Positions 16,373 to 25,319 are shown, counted from the stretch's first letter. The stretch is DNA of 37,348 bases from Phoenicibacter sp963592435 (GCA_963592435.1 CAVAWT010000015.1:1-37348), one strand, 5' to 3'. Program-made: numbers and translations. Notes: generated by a model not told the origin, from the sequence alone.

Positions 16373-18367
16373 CTAGCGCGCTCCGCCAAAACCTCCGCCA
16401 CCGAAGCCTCCTCCGCCACCGCCAGAGAAGCCCCCACCGAAGCCACCGCCACTTGACCAGTTTCCAGCCATGCCACTCTCAAACGAAGACGTGAAGTCAG
16501 AAAATGCAGAATTGAGAGCATCGAGTCCACCGCCTCGATCTCCAAATGTTCCGTGGTAATGTGGCGTGCACCAGAACCACCAAGGCAGATAGGTGCTCGA
16601 CCCAATAGCATTATCATCAAAAAGCGTCGGTTCTGCGATCTTCATCTGCGCAATTGCCTTGTCAGCAACCCCCAAAATCGTCGCATAAACCATAAACTCG
16701 CCCCACACTTTCGTGTCAAGAGCTGGGCGCTCATCTAAAGCAGTGAACTCACAGAGCCATTTTTTTAGCGCTTTAGTCTTTGCGTGAACTTCATTTGCAT
16801 GCTTCGTTCTTCTGTTCATCGACTTTGAAAAAATTGTGAAGATGATTGAGATGATAAAAACAACAACGAACGCTCCAAAAACGCACATAAACACGTCATC
16901 ACTCATTTTGCTGAAGAAATCTCCTGCACAAGCAACACAGAAAATGGCTAAGAAAAAGAGACCTGCAGAAATCATTTTGTAGGCGTTAGCTATCATTTTG
17001 CCTTTTTCTTCAAACAAGTCAGCCTTAAACACTTGACCATCTAAAACACCTTGCCATTTTTCATAGGCAATTTTTGACTTCTCTGCATCACTTTTAGACA
17101 TTGCTGAAATGTCAGAAACATAAAGACGACGACCCTGCCCCTCAACAGAAGGCGCAGACGACTCGACATCATCAAAAAGGAATTTCAGAGTTTGAACATC
17201 AATTGGGTCTGTTGGCGGGTCAACATTTAGAACTTCAGAAATGATGAGGTCATCAACTTGCTTTTTGCCAAGCAGACCAGATTTCTCACGCTTAGCTTCT
17301 TCAACATTTATGAAGCCATTGACATGAAGATGCATTATCGTAGCTGAAATGTCAGATGAAGATTGCTTGTCCCACCTCTCGTTTCGCGCAACAACAGCTG
17401 GATGATAGTCAGGATCTGGAACATCGCGCCAATAATCATCTGTGAAACGAGGTTTATATTCTTTACCAAATTTGAAAAATAATATGATTGTTATTATTAG
17501 AAATATTATTGGAATTGCAACACATATTCCAACTAAAACAATCGATTGTTGTCGCTTCGCATTTGCCTCATCTGCAAACTTTGCCTCTTCTGCCAAAATC
17601 GAATCAGTTGCATTGCCTGAAACATAAGCGCTCGTGCTCTTAACTGATGTATTCATCCACGAAGTTGGAAAAATGACACGAGTTTCAGCAAATTCCCCAC
17701 TTTGAACTTTGCTTACGTCAAGTTTAACGATGCCATCTCCATCGTTTTTAACTTTCCCGCTCAAATTTCCATGCCCCCAAGCACGAATGTCTTCTTTAGC
17801 TGGAGTTGTGCCACTTGGAACTGGGACGTTTATTGTGCAAGTAACATCATTAGATGTTTTCTCCCACGCCTCGCTGACAAACTTCCAATAAAGCTCAGAA
17901 ACATCGTCGTGCACCTTCAAAGCATCTGAATAAACATAGTTAAGTGTCACCGTTTGAGTTGATGCGCTTGAATCTGTGAAGACATAGACAGTTCCATTTG
18001 CCTCATCAATCGAATAGCAACTTTTGTTGGGACCACCAGAAGTTCTCCAAGAAGTCTGAAATGGGACTTCTTCTAGGGTCGAGCCTTCGCCTGACGTTTT
18101 AGTGTTTAGACCAAGGGTCACACCATTGACTTCAAAAGTCATATCAGTTCCCAAAGGAACCATCATCAATGAAAATGTCCCATCAAAGTCAAACGTTCTG
18201 CTCTGAACAACACTCATCGAAGCATCTGTATTAACATTTGCTGTGATTTCTGTTCTCGTTAAAGAATAATCTTTTGCGAGTGCAGGAGTCGAAAACGCGC
18301 AAGCACAACAAAGCGTTATGACAAGCGCGAAAAACGAAAGGGATAAATTTTTAACAATTTTAAGCAT
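16373..18367 (-). CDS. DUF2207 family membrane protein, LemA partner
   Basis: 664-residue protein with a Sec signal peptide (residues 1-31, ending ALA). An extracellular domain of about 240 residues follows, then a membrane helix near residue 280, a cytoplasmic part with a winged-helix-like segment, two further helices near 470-515 and a C-terminal Gly/Phe-rich tail. This is the known DUF2207 (YciQ-like) layout. DUF2207 genes commonly sit next to lemA, as here (three-base gap). The motif KKWLCEFTALDERPALDTKVWGEFMVYATILGV also recurs, diverged, in the two shorter proteins at 19360-20763 and 28253-29347. Molecular function is not established. Confidence 0.88.
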   Translation of the reverse strand: MLKIVKNLSLSFFALVITLCCACAFSTPALAKDYSLTRTEITANVNTDASMSVVQSRTFDFDGTFSLMMVPLGTDMTFEVNGVTLGLNTKTSGEGSTLEEVPFQTSWRTSGGPNKSCYSIDEANGTVYVFTDSSASTQTVTLNYVYSDALKVHDDVSELYWKFVSEAWEKTSNDVTCTINVPVPSGTTPAKEDIRAWGHGNLSGKVKNDGDGIVKLDVSKVQSGEFAETRVIFPTSWMNTSVKSTSAYVSGNATDSILAEEAKFADEANAKRQQSIVLVGICVAIPIIFLIITIILFFKFGKEYKPRFTDDYWRDVPDPDYHPAVVARNERWDKQSSSDISATIMHLHVNGFINVEEAKREKSGLLGKKQVDDLIISEVLNVDPPTDPIDVQTLKFLFDDVESSAPSVEGQGRRLYVSDISAMSKSDAEKSKIAYEKWQGVLDGQVFKADLFEEKGKMIANAYKMISAGLFFLAIFCVACAGDFFSKMSDDVFMCVFGAFVVVFIISIIFTIFSKSMNRRTKHANEVHAKTKALKKWLCEFTALDERPALDTKVWGEFMVYATILGVADKAIAQMKIAEPTLFDDNAIGSSTYLPWWFWCTPHYHGTFGDRGGGLDALNSAFSDFTSSFESGMAGNWSSGGGFGGGFSGGGGGGFGGGGFGGAR

Positions 18368-18370
18368 GTT

Positions 18371-18925
18371 CTAAAAACTGACAGAAGGAACAACCTGTGC
18401 TCCCTCAACCGCATCAAACAGTGGACGCTCTTTAAACCCAAACATGCCAGCAAAGATGTTTCCAGGAAACGTTTGAATTGCGTTGTTATATTTCATTGTC
18501 ACATCATTGAAGCTCTGACGCATGTAGCTGATTTTGTCTTCTGTGTCAGAAAGCTGTTTTTGAAGATCCAAGAAATTCGTGTTGGCTTTCAAATCTGGGT
18601 AGTTTTCAGCAACTGCAAAAAGCGACTTTAATGTGCCAGTCAACATGTTGTCGGCCTGCATTTTTTCTTCTGGAGTTCCCGCATTGGCAACAGAAGCGCG
18701 TGCTTGAGTGACAGCGTCAAGCGTACCGCTTTCATGTTTTGCATAACCCTTAACAGTTTCAACGAGATTAGGGATGAGATCACACCTTCTTTGAAGCTGA
18801 ACGTCAATTTGCGCCCACGCATTATCAACCATGTTGCGAAGTTTGACAAAGTTGTTATACATCGCAATGATTGCAATGACAACGACAACCACGACCGCTA
18901 TGACGATTATGAGACCAACACTCAT
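18371..18925 (-). CDS. lemA: LemA family protein
   Basis: Single-pass membrane protein with a four-helix cytosolic or extracytosolic bundle. An N-terminal helix rich in valine and isoleucine (residues 4-22) is followed by the family motif NMVDNAWAQIDVQLQRRCDLIPNLVETVKGY and a C-terminal MKYNNAIQTFPGNIFAGMFGF. I set the start at ATG 18925 because AGGAGGT precedes it by eight bases; an upstream TTG or GTG would add 13 poorly fitting residues. It is the first gene of a long run that continues through ispH. Function is poorly understood; its pairing with DUF2207 is recurrent. Confidence 0.93.
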   Translation of the reverse strand: MSVGLIIVIAVVVVVVIAIIAMYNNFVKLRNMVDNAWAQIDVQLQRRCDLIPNLVETVKGYAKHESGTLDAVTQARASVANAGTPEEKMQADNMLTGTLKSLFAVAENYPDLKANTNFLDLQKQLSDTEDKISYMRQSFNDVTMKYNNAIQTFPGNIFAGMFGFKERPLFDAVEGAQVVPSVSF

Positions 18926-18971
18926 GGAACTACCTCCTAAAAAAAAGAACTTCTGATTAACCATGTCTTAA

Positions 18972-18977
18972 ATTATA
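18972..18977 (-). promoter_or_regulatory. Putative -10 box of the lemA operon
   Basis: A TATAAT on the minus strand lies about 47 bases upstream of the lemA start, a sensible leader length with the strong ribosome site. No good -35 is seen at 16-18 bases. It could drive the whole lemA to ispH run. Confidence 0.4.
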
Positions 18978-19206
18978 TAGTTAGAGGCATGCGCTCAGGG
19001 ACACAATTCTTGATTTTGATACATTAAGGTTAAACTCTAATTGAAATTTGAGACAAATGGCAAGAAGTAACTCGCATCCATTTAAAAGTTTTTACCATAT
19101 TAAAAACTCCTCACTGCTCACCTAAGGTTATCTCAAACCCTTGAGTGGCGACACTGGGAACGGTCCTTGAAGTCGCAACGCAAAGGTCTTCAATAACCGA
19201 GCCGAT

Positions 19207-19321
19207 CAACCCATTCACAATTTTCTCCTCATTTCCTCGGAACTCGGACGCTTCGCGTCCTCAAACACCTCGGAAGACCCATTCGTCGAAAATTGCTCAT
19301 TGCTCGCCTAAGGTTATCTCA
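19207..19321 (+). repeat. 115-bp repeat, copy 1 (inverted relative to 28037-28151)
   Basis: Aligned with the reverse complement of 28037-28151, this stretch differs at only three positions through its core (19207-19310) and a few more in the last ten bases. A degenerate third partial copy precedes it at 19108-19140, matching the AAGGTTATCTCA end. The gene-free stretch 18978-19359 holds nothing else I recognise. The copy lies just downstream of the 3' end of the DUF2207-like gene 19360-20763. Confidence 0.9.
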
Positions 19322-19359
19322 GACCCTCACGTTGCGACTCAATGTATCCTCGTGCAAAA

Positions 19360-20763
19360 TCAGAGGATGGAGCGTTTGGATTCATAGTGGTATTTGCTGT
19401 AGATGACGTGGCTGAAATTGCCAGCAACGTCAACACAAACCTGCTTGTTTAATGCAAAAACCCTCTCGATGCAATCTGTGTCTTTGAAGTAGTCAAGAAT
19501 CCCCTCGTTGTCAAACGTTTTGTTGTTCTCTTTGGCAACGTCATAGAGCTTTGATGACAGCCCGAACATGTGCGCAAAAAACACAAACTCGTTCCAAATG
19601 ACATAGAGGTTGTCATTTGTTGGGTCCTTTAATTGCGTGTAGTTGTGAATGAAATTTTTCAACCCTGAAATTTTGTCAACGATTGCTTTGCCTTCCTCGT
19701 TAAGCTTTTCTGACTTTTCTTCGTTGACAAGGAGCACATAAGTCGCCATCAAGCTTAAGAAATATGCCCCCAAAAACTCAAAACTAATGGCAGTCATGCT
19801 CAATGTGTCTGCTCCACAAAAAGAGTCATATGCAACGTGAGTCCCAACCAAAATCGCAGCAAAGAGCAACAAAAAGAAACTGATTGCAAGGATCGGAGAA
19901 AACCTGTGCGTGGCTGAATTCCCTTTCTTGTCAACGAAATATTTCTGCCTGACATCGCGCTCAACCAAGATGATCTCGTCTTCATGATCGACGAAAAGCC
20001 CGTTCATTTCGATGCCAGCGTCCTCGAAGGCGCTTTTGTCTTCCTTGAGGATAAAATCATCTTTTACCTTTGATGCCAACTTCTGAAGCTTTTCAAAAAA
20101 CTCCTTAATCTCTTCCAAGTGATATGCTGTCACCTTGCCGTGCATGCCTTGCTTTTCTGGCAACTCTTCTTGAAAAACGTATTCTTTTTTAAGTTCGTCG
20201 AGAATGTAGCCTTTATTCACTTTATTAAACGCACGTTCGGCAATTTCTGCAACTCTGAGTGTGTTTTGGATTGGTTCCAAATATAGTTTTTTTATGTAAT
20301 AATTGTCAGATTCCTGAGAGACAAAAAGACAACCGTCTTCAAATGCGAGCCACCCCCGCTTGACCAGCATGTTAAAGATGATCCGCTCGCAATAGTTGTC
20401 AATTCGCAGGTCACGGAAGAGGCGCTCGCTTGTGTAGTCTTGATAAAGAACAAGTGTCTCCAAAACCGATTGCGGGTCGTCCAAGTCAAAAATGCCCTCA
20501 GTTGTGCGATGGACGTTTGCAACATCGTGAATTTTTTTGGAAGCTTTTCGATTGGCGACGATGAGCGCGATGATTAATAAAACAAAAATGGCTGCAAAAA
20601 CTGCAAATTCGAATGCAAAAACGGCTTCTGGGAGATAATCAACAAATCCCAAATTGGGTTTGAAAATGCCACAAGCAGGCAGAATCAAAATGATGGCAAG
20701 CAACAGCGCAAAACCAGCCGCAGCCTTGAATTCCCTTTTTTGCTCGGAATCGATTCTTACCAA
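19360..20763 (-). CDS. DUF2207-like membrane protein without extracellular domain
   Basis: 467-residue protein related to the cytoplasmic part of DUF2207. Two hydrophobic helices lie at about 15-30 and 48-68. A winged-helix-like segment (YCERIIFNMLVKRGWLAFEDG) follows, then two more helices at about 292-350 and a C-terminal block GLKNFIHNYTQLKDPT...WNEFVFFAHMFGLS. That block aligns with the end of the neighbouring full DUF2207 protein and of the 28253-29347 protein. The usual signal peptide and extracellular domain are absent. I use a TTG start because AAGGAG precedes it by ten bases. It closes the second type VII cassette; a role as partner or immunity protein is a guess from position. Confidence 0.7.
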   Translation of the reverse strand: MVRIDSEQKREFKAAAGFALLLAIILILPACGIFKPNLGFVDYLPEAVFAFEFAVFAAIFVLLIIALIVANRKASKKIHDVANVHRTTEGIFDLDDPQSVLETLVLYQDYTSERLFRDLRIDNYCERIIFNMLVKRGWLAFEDGCLFVSQESDNYYIKKLYLEPIQNTLRVAEIAERAFNKVNKGYILDELKKEYVFQEELPEKQGMHGKVTAYHLEEIKEFFEKLQKLASKVKDDFILKEDKSAFEDAGIEMNGLFVDHEDEIILVERDVRQKYFVDKKGNSATHRFSPILAISFFLLLFAAILVGTHVAYDSFCGADTLSMTAISFEFLGAYFLSLMATYVLLVNEEKSEKLNEEGKAIVDKISGLKNFIHNYTQLKDPTNDNLYVIWNEFVFFAHMFGLSSKLYDVAKENNKTFDNEGILDYFKDTDCIERVFALNKQVCVDVAGNFSHVIYSKYHYESKRSIL

Positions 20764-20830
20764 AAGCTCAATTCTCCTTATAAACCAAAAATTTATTTCT
20801 TAGAGAAATTATAGCGTTTGGAGATGAGTA

Positions 20831-21112
20831 TTATTCATGAAACATGGGCAATTCGTCTTGCGAAGCTTCGATGACCTTTGAAATGTATGTTTGAGAAGCA
20901 GCGTCGTTGTAGCCGAAATAGGCAATTTCTTCGATGCTGGAATCGTTGAAGCCAGCGACCGATTCTTTTCCGATGAATCCGCAGGGCAGAGGGACGCCGA
21001 CATAATCGAAAACAGTTTCATCGGCGCCTTTGCCACCATAACCGACAATCATCGTGTTCAGCTCATCACCCTTAAGACGCACAACTGTTCCAACGGGAAA
21101 AAGGTTCTTCAT
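20831..21112 (-). CDS. DUF4176 domain protein, single domain
   Basis: 93-residue protein matching DUF4176, a small domain frequent in type VII secretion loci of Firmicutes: FPVGTVVRLKGDE, a TMIVGYG core, FDYVGVPLPCGFIG and a closing EIAYFGYNDAAS. It follows the tandem-domain gene after three bases. Its ribosome site AGAGGTGA is formed by the last codons of that gene, so the two are coupled. Function is unknown; in related loci such proteins are adaptor or immunity candidates. It is cytosolic by appearance. Confidence 0.8.
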   Translation of the reverse strand: MKNLFPVGTVVRLKGDELNTMIVGYGGKGADETVFDYVGVPLPCGFIGKESVAGFNDSSIEEIAYFGYNDAASQTYISKVIEASQDELPMFHE

Positions 21113-21115
21113 AAA

Positions 21116-21823
21116 TTATTCACCTCTCAATTTTTTGACATTCTCAGAATTAACAAGCAACTGCACTTCGGCATTGATGAAGCCGAGAGACTTGATTTTC
21201 TTGATTTCGCTCTCTTTTATCGCACGCGTGTTTTCAAAGGCACAATAGCCAGCTCTGTGCGCCATAACTTCATAGTCAAAGTCACTTCCTCTGTGATTGG
21301 GAACGAGCGAAGTTATCATCACCTCAACATCTTGTGGCTCACCTTCAGCATTGTTAACTTCAATCACTGCCACTGTTCCAACAGGAAAAAGGTCAGAAGA
21401 AGTCCCTTCGCGAGTGATTATGCCGAGCTCTCTTTTTTCTGCAACTTCATTGCTTCGCCTGATTTTCAACGTCGAAAGCTCGCCTTCTTCGAACAATTTT
21501 GCAATTTCCTGATTGTTTTCTTTCGCAATTTCAAAAGCACGCGAATCACGCTGAGCAAATCCCTCATCCGTCGGACCGAAAAAGAAAACACCAGTTATGG
21601 AATCTGCCGAAAAAGGAATTTTTATGACTGTGTCATCCTCAGTCTCGCCGCCGACAAAACCTCTTGGCCAAGGACATCCAAGGTAGTCATAATGATTTTC
21701 GTCGTCATGAACCGACCAATCAACAATCATCAACTTAATTTTGTGCTCATCAAATTCTGCTTCAACAACAGAACCAAATGGCAGGAAGTGCAATTCGAAG
21801 AAATCAGACTTGTTCACAGACAT
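21116..21823 (-). CDS. Tandem DUF4176-like protein
   Basis: 235 residues composed of two related halves. The first (about 12-85) reads FLPFGSVVEAE, KLMIVDW, YDYLGCPWPRGFVGG and GVFFFGPTDEG. The second (about 143-215) reads FPVGTVAVIEV, VMITSLV and FDYEVMAHRAGY. Both match the DUF4176 pattern, the second more loosely. A charged helical linker joins them. Its ATG overlaps the stop of the large cassette protein by one base. The reverse strand holds a 311-codon open frame across this gene and the next, which I regard as a shadow. Function is unknown. Confidence 0.75.
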   Translation of the reverse strand: MSVNKSDFFELHFLPFGSVVEAEFDEHKIKLMIVDWSVHDDENHYDYLGCPWPRGFVGGETEDDTVIKIPFSADSITGVFFFGPTDEGFAQRDSRAFEIAKENNQEIAKLFEEGELSTLKIRRSNEVAEKRELGIITREGTSSDLFPVGTVAVIEVNNAEGEPQDVEVMITSLVPNHRGSDFDYEVMAHRAGYCAFENTRAIKESEIKKIKSLGFINAEVQLLVNSENVKKLRGE

Positions 21824-22815
21824 TAATTCTCGCCCTCACCTTCATCGTTGCCTACGATCGAGTTAATGCCCGCACCAGCACCTTCTTCATAGTCATTTTC
21901 CCAGATTGGGTTCTCTGCGATGTCGTTTAAGGTTTCTGCGGTGCTTATGCTTCTGTCTACGAAGTCAAGAGATGATTCTGCGACTTGATACTCTACCTTG
22001 ATTGAATCGACACTGCCTTTCTTGTAGCACTCAATCCATGATAAATCTTCATAGCCTTCATTTTTCGAAATTCCAACCCGAGGCCCAACCACATCCACAA
22101 CACCCTTGCCAACTGCGTAAACATTCTTAATTCTTTCATTGCCCCAGCTGTCCAACAAGTCTTCCACGCCCTTGTCGAATGCAATACCAAGGACAGTTTT
22201 TCCAATTTCTGCAGCGTATTCGCTGCCCTTAATGACAAACCCGCCACCTTCGATCCAGTTGCCAATTCCCATTGTGAAAATTGCCATGATTGCAGCTTCA
22301 GTTACTTCCCTTGCGGCAGACTCAAAGAATTCTCTGTTATCTCTCCACCATGATTTGGCTGGTTCAGGCAAGACCTCTTCGACACGAGCATAAACATCGT
22401 GACCCCAGTAATTCATCAAATTGTTGTAAGTGTTGATGACAGGGCTTGTAAAGTACATGTAAGCCCAGTCATCCCTCTTGCCAGTGAAATCGAGCATCAT
22501 ATTACGTTCGACCTCTTCATAGCGCACAGCGATATTTTTGCAACAATCAGCCACTCTCCGCGTTTTGTCGGTTGTCGGCGCAATGAAGTTGTTTTGCACA
22601 TTCTCGATTTGCTCGGTTGCAGCGTTAATTTTTCCCAAGGTGTTTGAATCATTCTTAACGGTGTATGACAAACTTCGCAATTGACGTTTGAGCTTGGTCA
22701 GCCCCCAACTGTTGTATGTCCCGTCGCCCCAAAGCTTGTCCCAGTCGCTGTTTCTGTAAAGATCGTCGGCGGCATACCAAACTTTGGCAGTGTCGATTTT
22801 AATTTCTTCAGTCAT
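21823..22815 (-). CDS. Putative large type VII substrate, cassette 2
   Basis: 330-residue protein I do not recognise from a named family. The first 115 residues look helical and contain DWDKLWGDG near residue 24. A Gly-rich hydrophobic segment (about 172-196, AIMAIFTMGIGNWIEGGGF) follows, then an IKNVYAVGKGVVDVVG stretch and an acidic tail. The paralogue at 29539-30498 has DWDNIW at the same place, a hydrophobic Gly/Ala segment and NETIKNLYSI at the position of NERIKNVYAV. Its place directly after three WXG100-type genes suggests an LXG-like secreted substrate with a membrane-active part. No catalytic toxin motif is visible. Confidence 0.65.
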   Translation of the reverse strand: MTEEIKIDTAKVWYAADDLYRNSDWDKLWGDGTYNSWGLTKLKRQLRSLSYTVKNDSNTLGKINAATEQIENVQNNFIAPTTDKTRRVADCCKNIAVRYEEVERNMMLDFTGKRDDWAYMYFTSPVINTYNNLMNYWGHDVYARVEEVLPEPAKSWWRDNREFFESAAREVTEAAIMAIFTMGIGNWIEGGGFVIKGSEYAAEIGKTVLGIAFDKGVEDLLDSWGNERIKNVYAVGKGVVDVVGPRVGISKNEGYEDLSWIECYKKGSVDSIKVEYQVAESSLDFVDRSISTAETLNDIAENPIWENDYEEGAGAGINSIVGNDEGEGEN

Positions 22816-22836
22816 CTTGATTCTCCCGCCTCAGTT

Positions 22837-23157
22837 TCACCTGCAACCTTCACCTTCTTCTGGAACAGGAATCGGATTGCCGTTTTCGTCAAGATTGTTG
22901 TTAGTGCGATAGGTCTGAAGGGTTTTTAGCGCAGTCATTGAATTTGTGTAGACATTGTTGCATTGCGACCAAATGGTGTCGATGTCGCTGTGAATGCTGG
23001 TGACCTTCCCCATCAAAGCATTTTTGTCAGCGCCGCGCCAATTGTTGCTGATTTCGGTTTCAAAGCCCCAAAGCGTGTTGTGCTTCCTGTTGGCTTCGTC
23101 TTGAAAAAGTCCCATAAAATTTGAGAGAGTCGATTCAACTTCAGCAATTGTTGTCAT
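22837..23157 (-). CDS. WXG100-type protein (WRG), cassette 2
   Basis: 106-residue helical protein with the turn motif NNWRGADKNAL near residue 39, matching the WXG signature of secreted EsxA-like helical hairpins. It has an unusual C-terminal extension rich in Glu, Pro and Asn that ends in GEGCR. The ribosome site GGAGTGG precedes the ATG. It is the third of three consecutive WXG-type genes before the large protein, the same order as in cassette 1. Confidence 0.8.
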   Translation of the reverse strand: MTTIAEVESTLSNFMGLFQDEANRKHNTLWGFETEISNNWRGADKNALMGKVTSIHSDIDTIWSQCNNVYTNSMTALKTLQTYRTNNNLDENGNPIPVPEEGEGCR

Positions 23158-23178
23158 AATTCCACTCCAACCCTGCGA

Positions 23179-23472
23179 TTAAAAATTCCTGTTTTGCATG
23201 ATGCTTGCCTGCTCAGTCATGTTGTAGGCCTGCGCAACCTGAAGCAAAAAATTGTTCAGCGCTTCCAAATTTGAAGAAACGGTTTCTGTGCTTTTTTCGA
23301 GATTGCTGATTGATTCGCTAAATCCGTTTTTTCCATCGCCTTCCCAACAATTGTCAAGTTCTTTTATCAAAGAAAGGATGCAAGCACGCGAGTTGTTGAT
23401 CAAAACGATCGAATTTGAAATGCTCTTCACAGCATCCTCAACTGCAGTTGTTGTTATTTTCACGCTCGTCAT
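23179..23472 (-). CDS. WXG100-type protein (WEG), cassette 2
   Basis: 97-residue helical-hairpin protein with turn motif NCWEGDGKNGF near residue 42. It aligns with the cassette 1 protein at 30898-31185, which has SWEGNAKNSY at the same place; both end in a similar N-R/Q-N/K-F tail (NRNF, NQKF). This supports a shared origin. Probably secreted through the EssC system, alone or paired with a neighbour. The ribosome site is AAAGGT. Confidence 0.83.
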   Translation of the reverse strand: MTSVKITTTAVEDAVKSISNSIVLINNSRACILSLIKELDNCWEGDGKNGFSESISNLEKSTETVSSNLEALNNFLLQVAQAYNMTEQASIMQNRNF

Positions 23473-23501
23473 CGAAACTTACCTTTTTCCTCTTCATTAG
23501 C

Positions 23502-23798
23502 CTAAATTGAATTTATGTCGGAAAAATTGCTGTCAAGCGCCCAAGAATAGTCATTTTTTGCTCGCATGATTTTGCCTTTTGTAGCGATGAATTGCTCATA
23601 GATTTTGTCAACGTCGACATCAATGTCAGGAATTTGATTCATAAAAGCGTTGGCGTCATCGCCACTCCAAACAGACCTTAAACCATTCAACTGCTGTTCG
23701 ATTGAAGCATAGGCGCTCTTAAACTCATCAGCAGTGCTGCCAATTTTGTTCGCGATCCTGTCCAATTCATCGCAACTGCACCTGAGATAAACTCCCAT
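23502..23798 (-). CDS. WXG100-type protein (WSG), cassette 2
   Basis: 98-residue helical protein with SVWSGDDANAF near residue 42. It aligns with the cassette 1 protein at 31209-31514 (SVWHGDDYDVF, with a matching DEL near residue 11 and DYxxA near residue 83). First gene of the second cassette. The AAAGGTTGA ribosome site is clear, and an AT-rich promoter-like box lies 36 bases upstream. Confidence 0.83.
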   Translation of the reverse strand: MGVYLRCSCDELDRIANKIGSTADEFKSAYASIEQQLNGLRSVWSGDDANAFMNQIPDIDVDVDKIYEQFIATKGKIMRAKNDYSWALDSNFSDINSI

Positions 23799-23833
23799 GA
23801 ATCAACCTTTCGGAACACAAATAAAATTCTTCT

Positions 23834-23923
23834 TGCTATAAATATATATCATTCATAATGGAATTGTCAAGTCTTCGAAAATCATGTCAGCCATGAATTA
23901 AGGACCGTCCCGTTGTCATTCAA
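23834..23923. promoter_or_regulatory. Promoter-like AT box and GGACCGTCC palindrome upstream of cassette 2
   Basis: The 174-base gap 23799-23972 holds the AT box TGCTATAAATATATAT (23834-23849) and, 53 bases farther, GGACCGTCC (23902-23910) flanked by CCATGAATTAA and CGTTGTCATT. The same box and the same palindrome occur upstream of the zinc-ribbon gene (27966-27981 and 28007-28016). The palindrome recurs with its CGTTGTCATT flank upstream of essC (37271-37281). The shared pair may be a promoter/operator or part of a dispersed repeat. Confidence 0.5.
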
Positions 23924-23961
23924 AATCTAAAACCTAGATTTATGGAAGATGGAATGAGGAG

Positions 23962-23977
23962 CAATGGCTGCCTTAAA
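23962..23977 (-). repeat. Short dispersed repeat ATGGCWGCC(A/T)TAAATT, copy at a gene end
   Basis: ATGGCTGCC followed by TTAAATTAA lies at the 3' end of the AAA/DUF4143 gene and partly overlaps its last codons. Related copies end the FHA gene (25293-25308), follow the DUF2207-like gene (28234-28250) and occur twice upstream of essC (37236-37250, 37259-37270). ATGGCWGCCAT is itself a palindrome. Confidence 0.65.
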
Positions 23978-25196
23978 TTAAATTGCTCGGAATAAAACAG
24001 TTGTCCTCATCAATTGGCATTGGCTCTTCGCACATGCAAACAATTCCACCACTTCCACGCTTCAACGATGCCTTGTCAATCACGTTATATTTCTTAACTT
24101 CACGGCGGTCAGGCGAAGCGCTCTTTTTTATCTCAAGGGGGTGAATAACGTTATTTTCTTCAACGAAAACGTCAATTTCCTTTGCGTTGGAATCTCTGAA
24201 ATAACTAAGGTTTACCTTCTGCCTTGCATAGGCGTAGTTTTTAACAAGCTCCATCACAACATAGTTTTCGTAATAATGCCCGCTTGCAGCACCACTGCGC
24301 AACGTGTCTGGCGTCGGCCACATTGAAAGATAGGCACAGAGCCCTGTGTCGCAGAAATACAACTTAGGTGTTTTGCTGAGACGCTTGAATTCGTTATTAG
24401 AATATGGTGCTAACAAATATACGATGTTGAGCCCAACCAGCACTTTTAGCCACTCCTTCGCAGTGCTCGGTGCAATGTCTGCCGTTGTAGCCAGTTTGGA
24501 ATAATTGACTTGCTCCGACACAAGGGAAGCACACCCTGCAAGAAATTTGCGGAAACGAACAGCGTCAACGATGCCGCCCGCTTCAGCAACGTCACGCATA
24601 AGATACGTGCTGATGTATGAATTGAAATATTCTGCCCGTAGCTCATCGTCTACCCCCAGCACTTGTGGCAAACCACCCTCCCATATGTGGCTAAACACTT
24701 GCACGACGCTGTTTTTTGGGACTTTCTTTTGCCTTGCCTGCAAGGTAGCAAGCGAGAAATCGAGCTCATCATCAAACGCAACCCCCGCCTTCTCTCTTGA
24801 AGACAAACTATATAACTCCAAGATTCCAATTCTTCCTGCAAGAGTTTCCCGAACTTTCTTCATCATGTTGTATTGTTGTGAGCCTGTAAGCCAGATGATC
24901 CCCTTTTCGTCTGTCTCGTCGCACATAATTTTGATTTGCTCAAACAACTCAGGCGCTTTTTGCACTTCGTCGATGAGCACCGGTGGTTTGTAAGTTTGGA
25001 AGAACATCACAGGGTCGGACTGCGCAAGGTCTCTTGCCATAGCGTTATCCATGGTCACGTAGCATCTGTCATTTTGCGCAAGGTGTTTTAGCATCGTAGT
25101 TTTGCCAACTTGTCTTGCCCCAGTAACAAGAACAACCTTGAAAAAATCGTTTAACCTCAGGAATTTTCTCTCTAGTTCACGCGTAATATATTCCAA
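23973..25196 (-). CDS. AAA ATPase with DUF4143 domain
   Basis: 407-residue cytosolic ATPase. Walker A is GARQVGKTT (residues 26-34) and Walker B is PPVLIDEVQKAPEL (about 70-83), followed by a sensor WLTGSQ. The C-terminal half matches DUF4143 and contains a nuclease-like pattern (FRDSNAKEIDVFV, then PLEIKKS) of the PD-(D/E)XK type. I use the TTG start because AAGGAG lies six bases upstream. The family is widespread, often mobile, and of unclear function. It is bordered on both sides by repeat-bearing gaps, so it may be a later insertion between two cassettes rather than part of the secretion system. Confidence 0.88.
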   Translation of the reverse strand: MEYITRELERKFLRLNDFFKVVLVTGARQVGKTTMLKHLAQNDRCYVTMDNAMARDLAQSDPVMFFQTYKPPVLIDEVQKAPELFEQIKIMCDETDEKGIIWLTGSQQYNMMKKVRETLAGRIGILELYSLSSREKAGVAFDDELDFSLATLQARQKKVPKNSVVQVFSHIWEGGLPQVLGVDDELRAEYFNSYISTYLMRDVAEAGGIVDAVRFRKFLAGCASLVSEQVNYSKLATTADIAPSTAKEWLKVLVGLNIVYLLAPYSNNEFKRLSKTPKLYFCDTGLCAYLSMWPTPDTLRSGAASGHYYENYVVMELVKNYAYARQKVNLSYFRDSNAKEIDVFVEENNVIHPLEIKKSASPDRREVKKYNVIDKASLKRGSGGIVCMCEEPMPIDEDNCFIPSNLI

Positions 25197-25292
25197 AACG
25201 CACTCCTTAACATTTTAGGAAAATCTATGATGAATCCTATTTTATCCTAATAATGATATTAAAGCAAGCTTCCTGCCCGATTGCGTCACTCA

Positions 25293-25308
25293 TGGCAGCC
25301 ATAAATTA
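25293..25308 (+). repeat. Short dispersed repeat ATGGCAGCCATAAATT
   Basis: Complete copy of the ATGGCWGCCATAAATT repeat just downstream of the FHA gene on its coding strand. The rest of the 25197-25319 gap is AT-rich and holds no recognisable gene. Confidence 0.65.
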
Positions 25309-25319
25309 CACGGCAACGA

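Noticed and set aside
20891..21826. 311-codon open frame on the plus strand
   Set aside because: It is antisense to two well-supported DUF4176 genes that have coupled starts, and its product shows no domain pattern.
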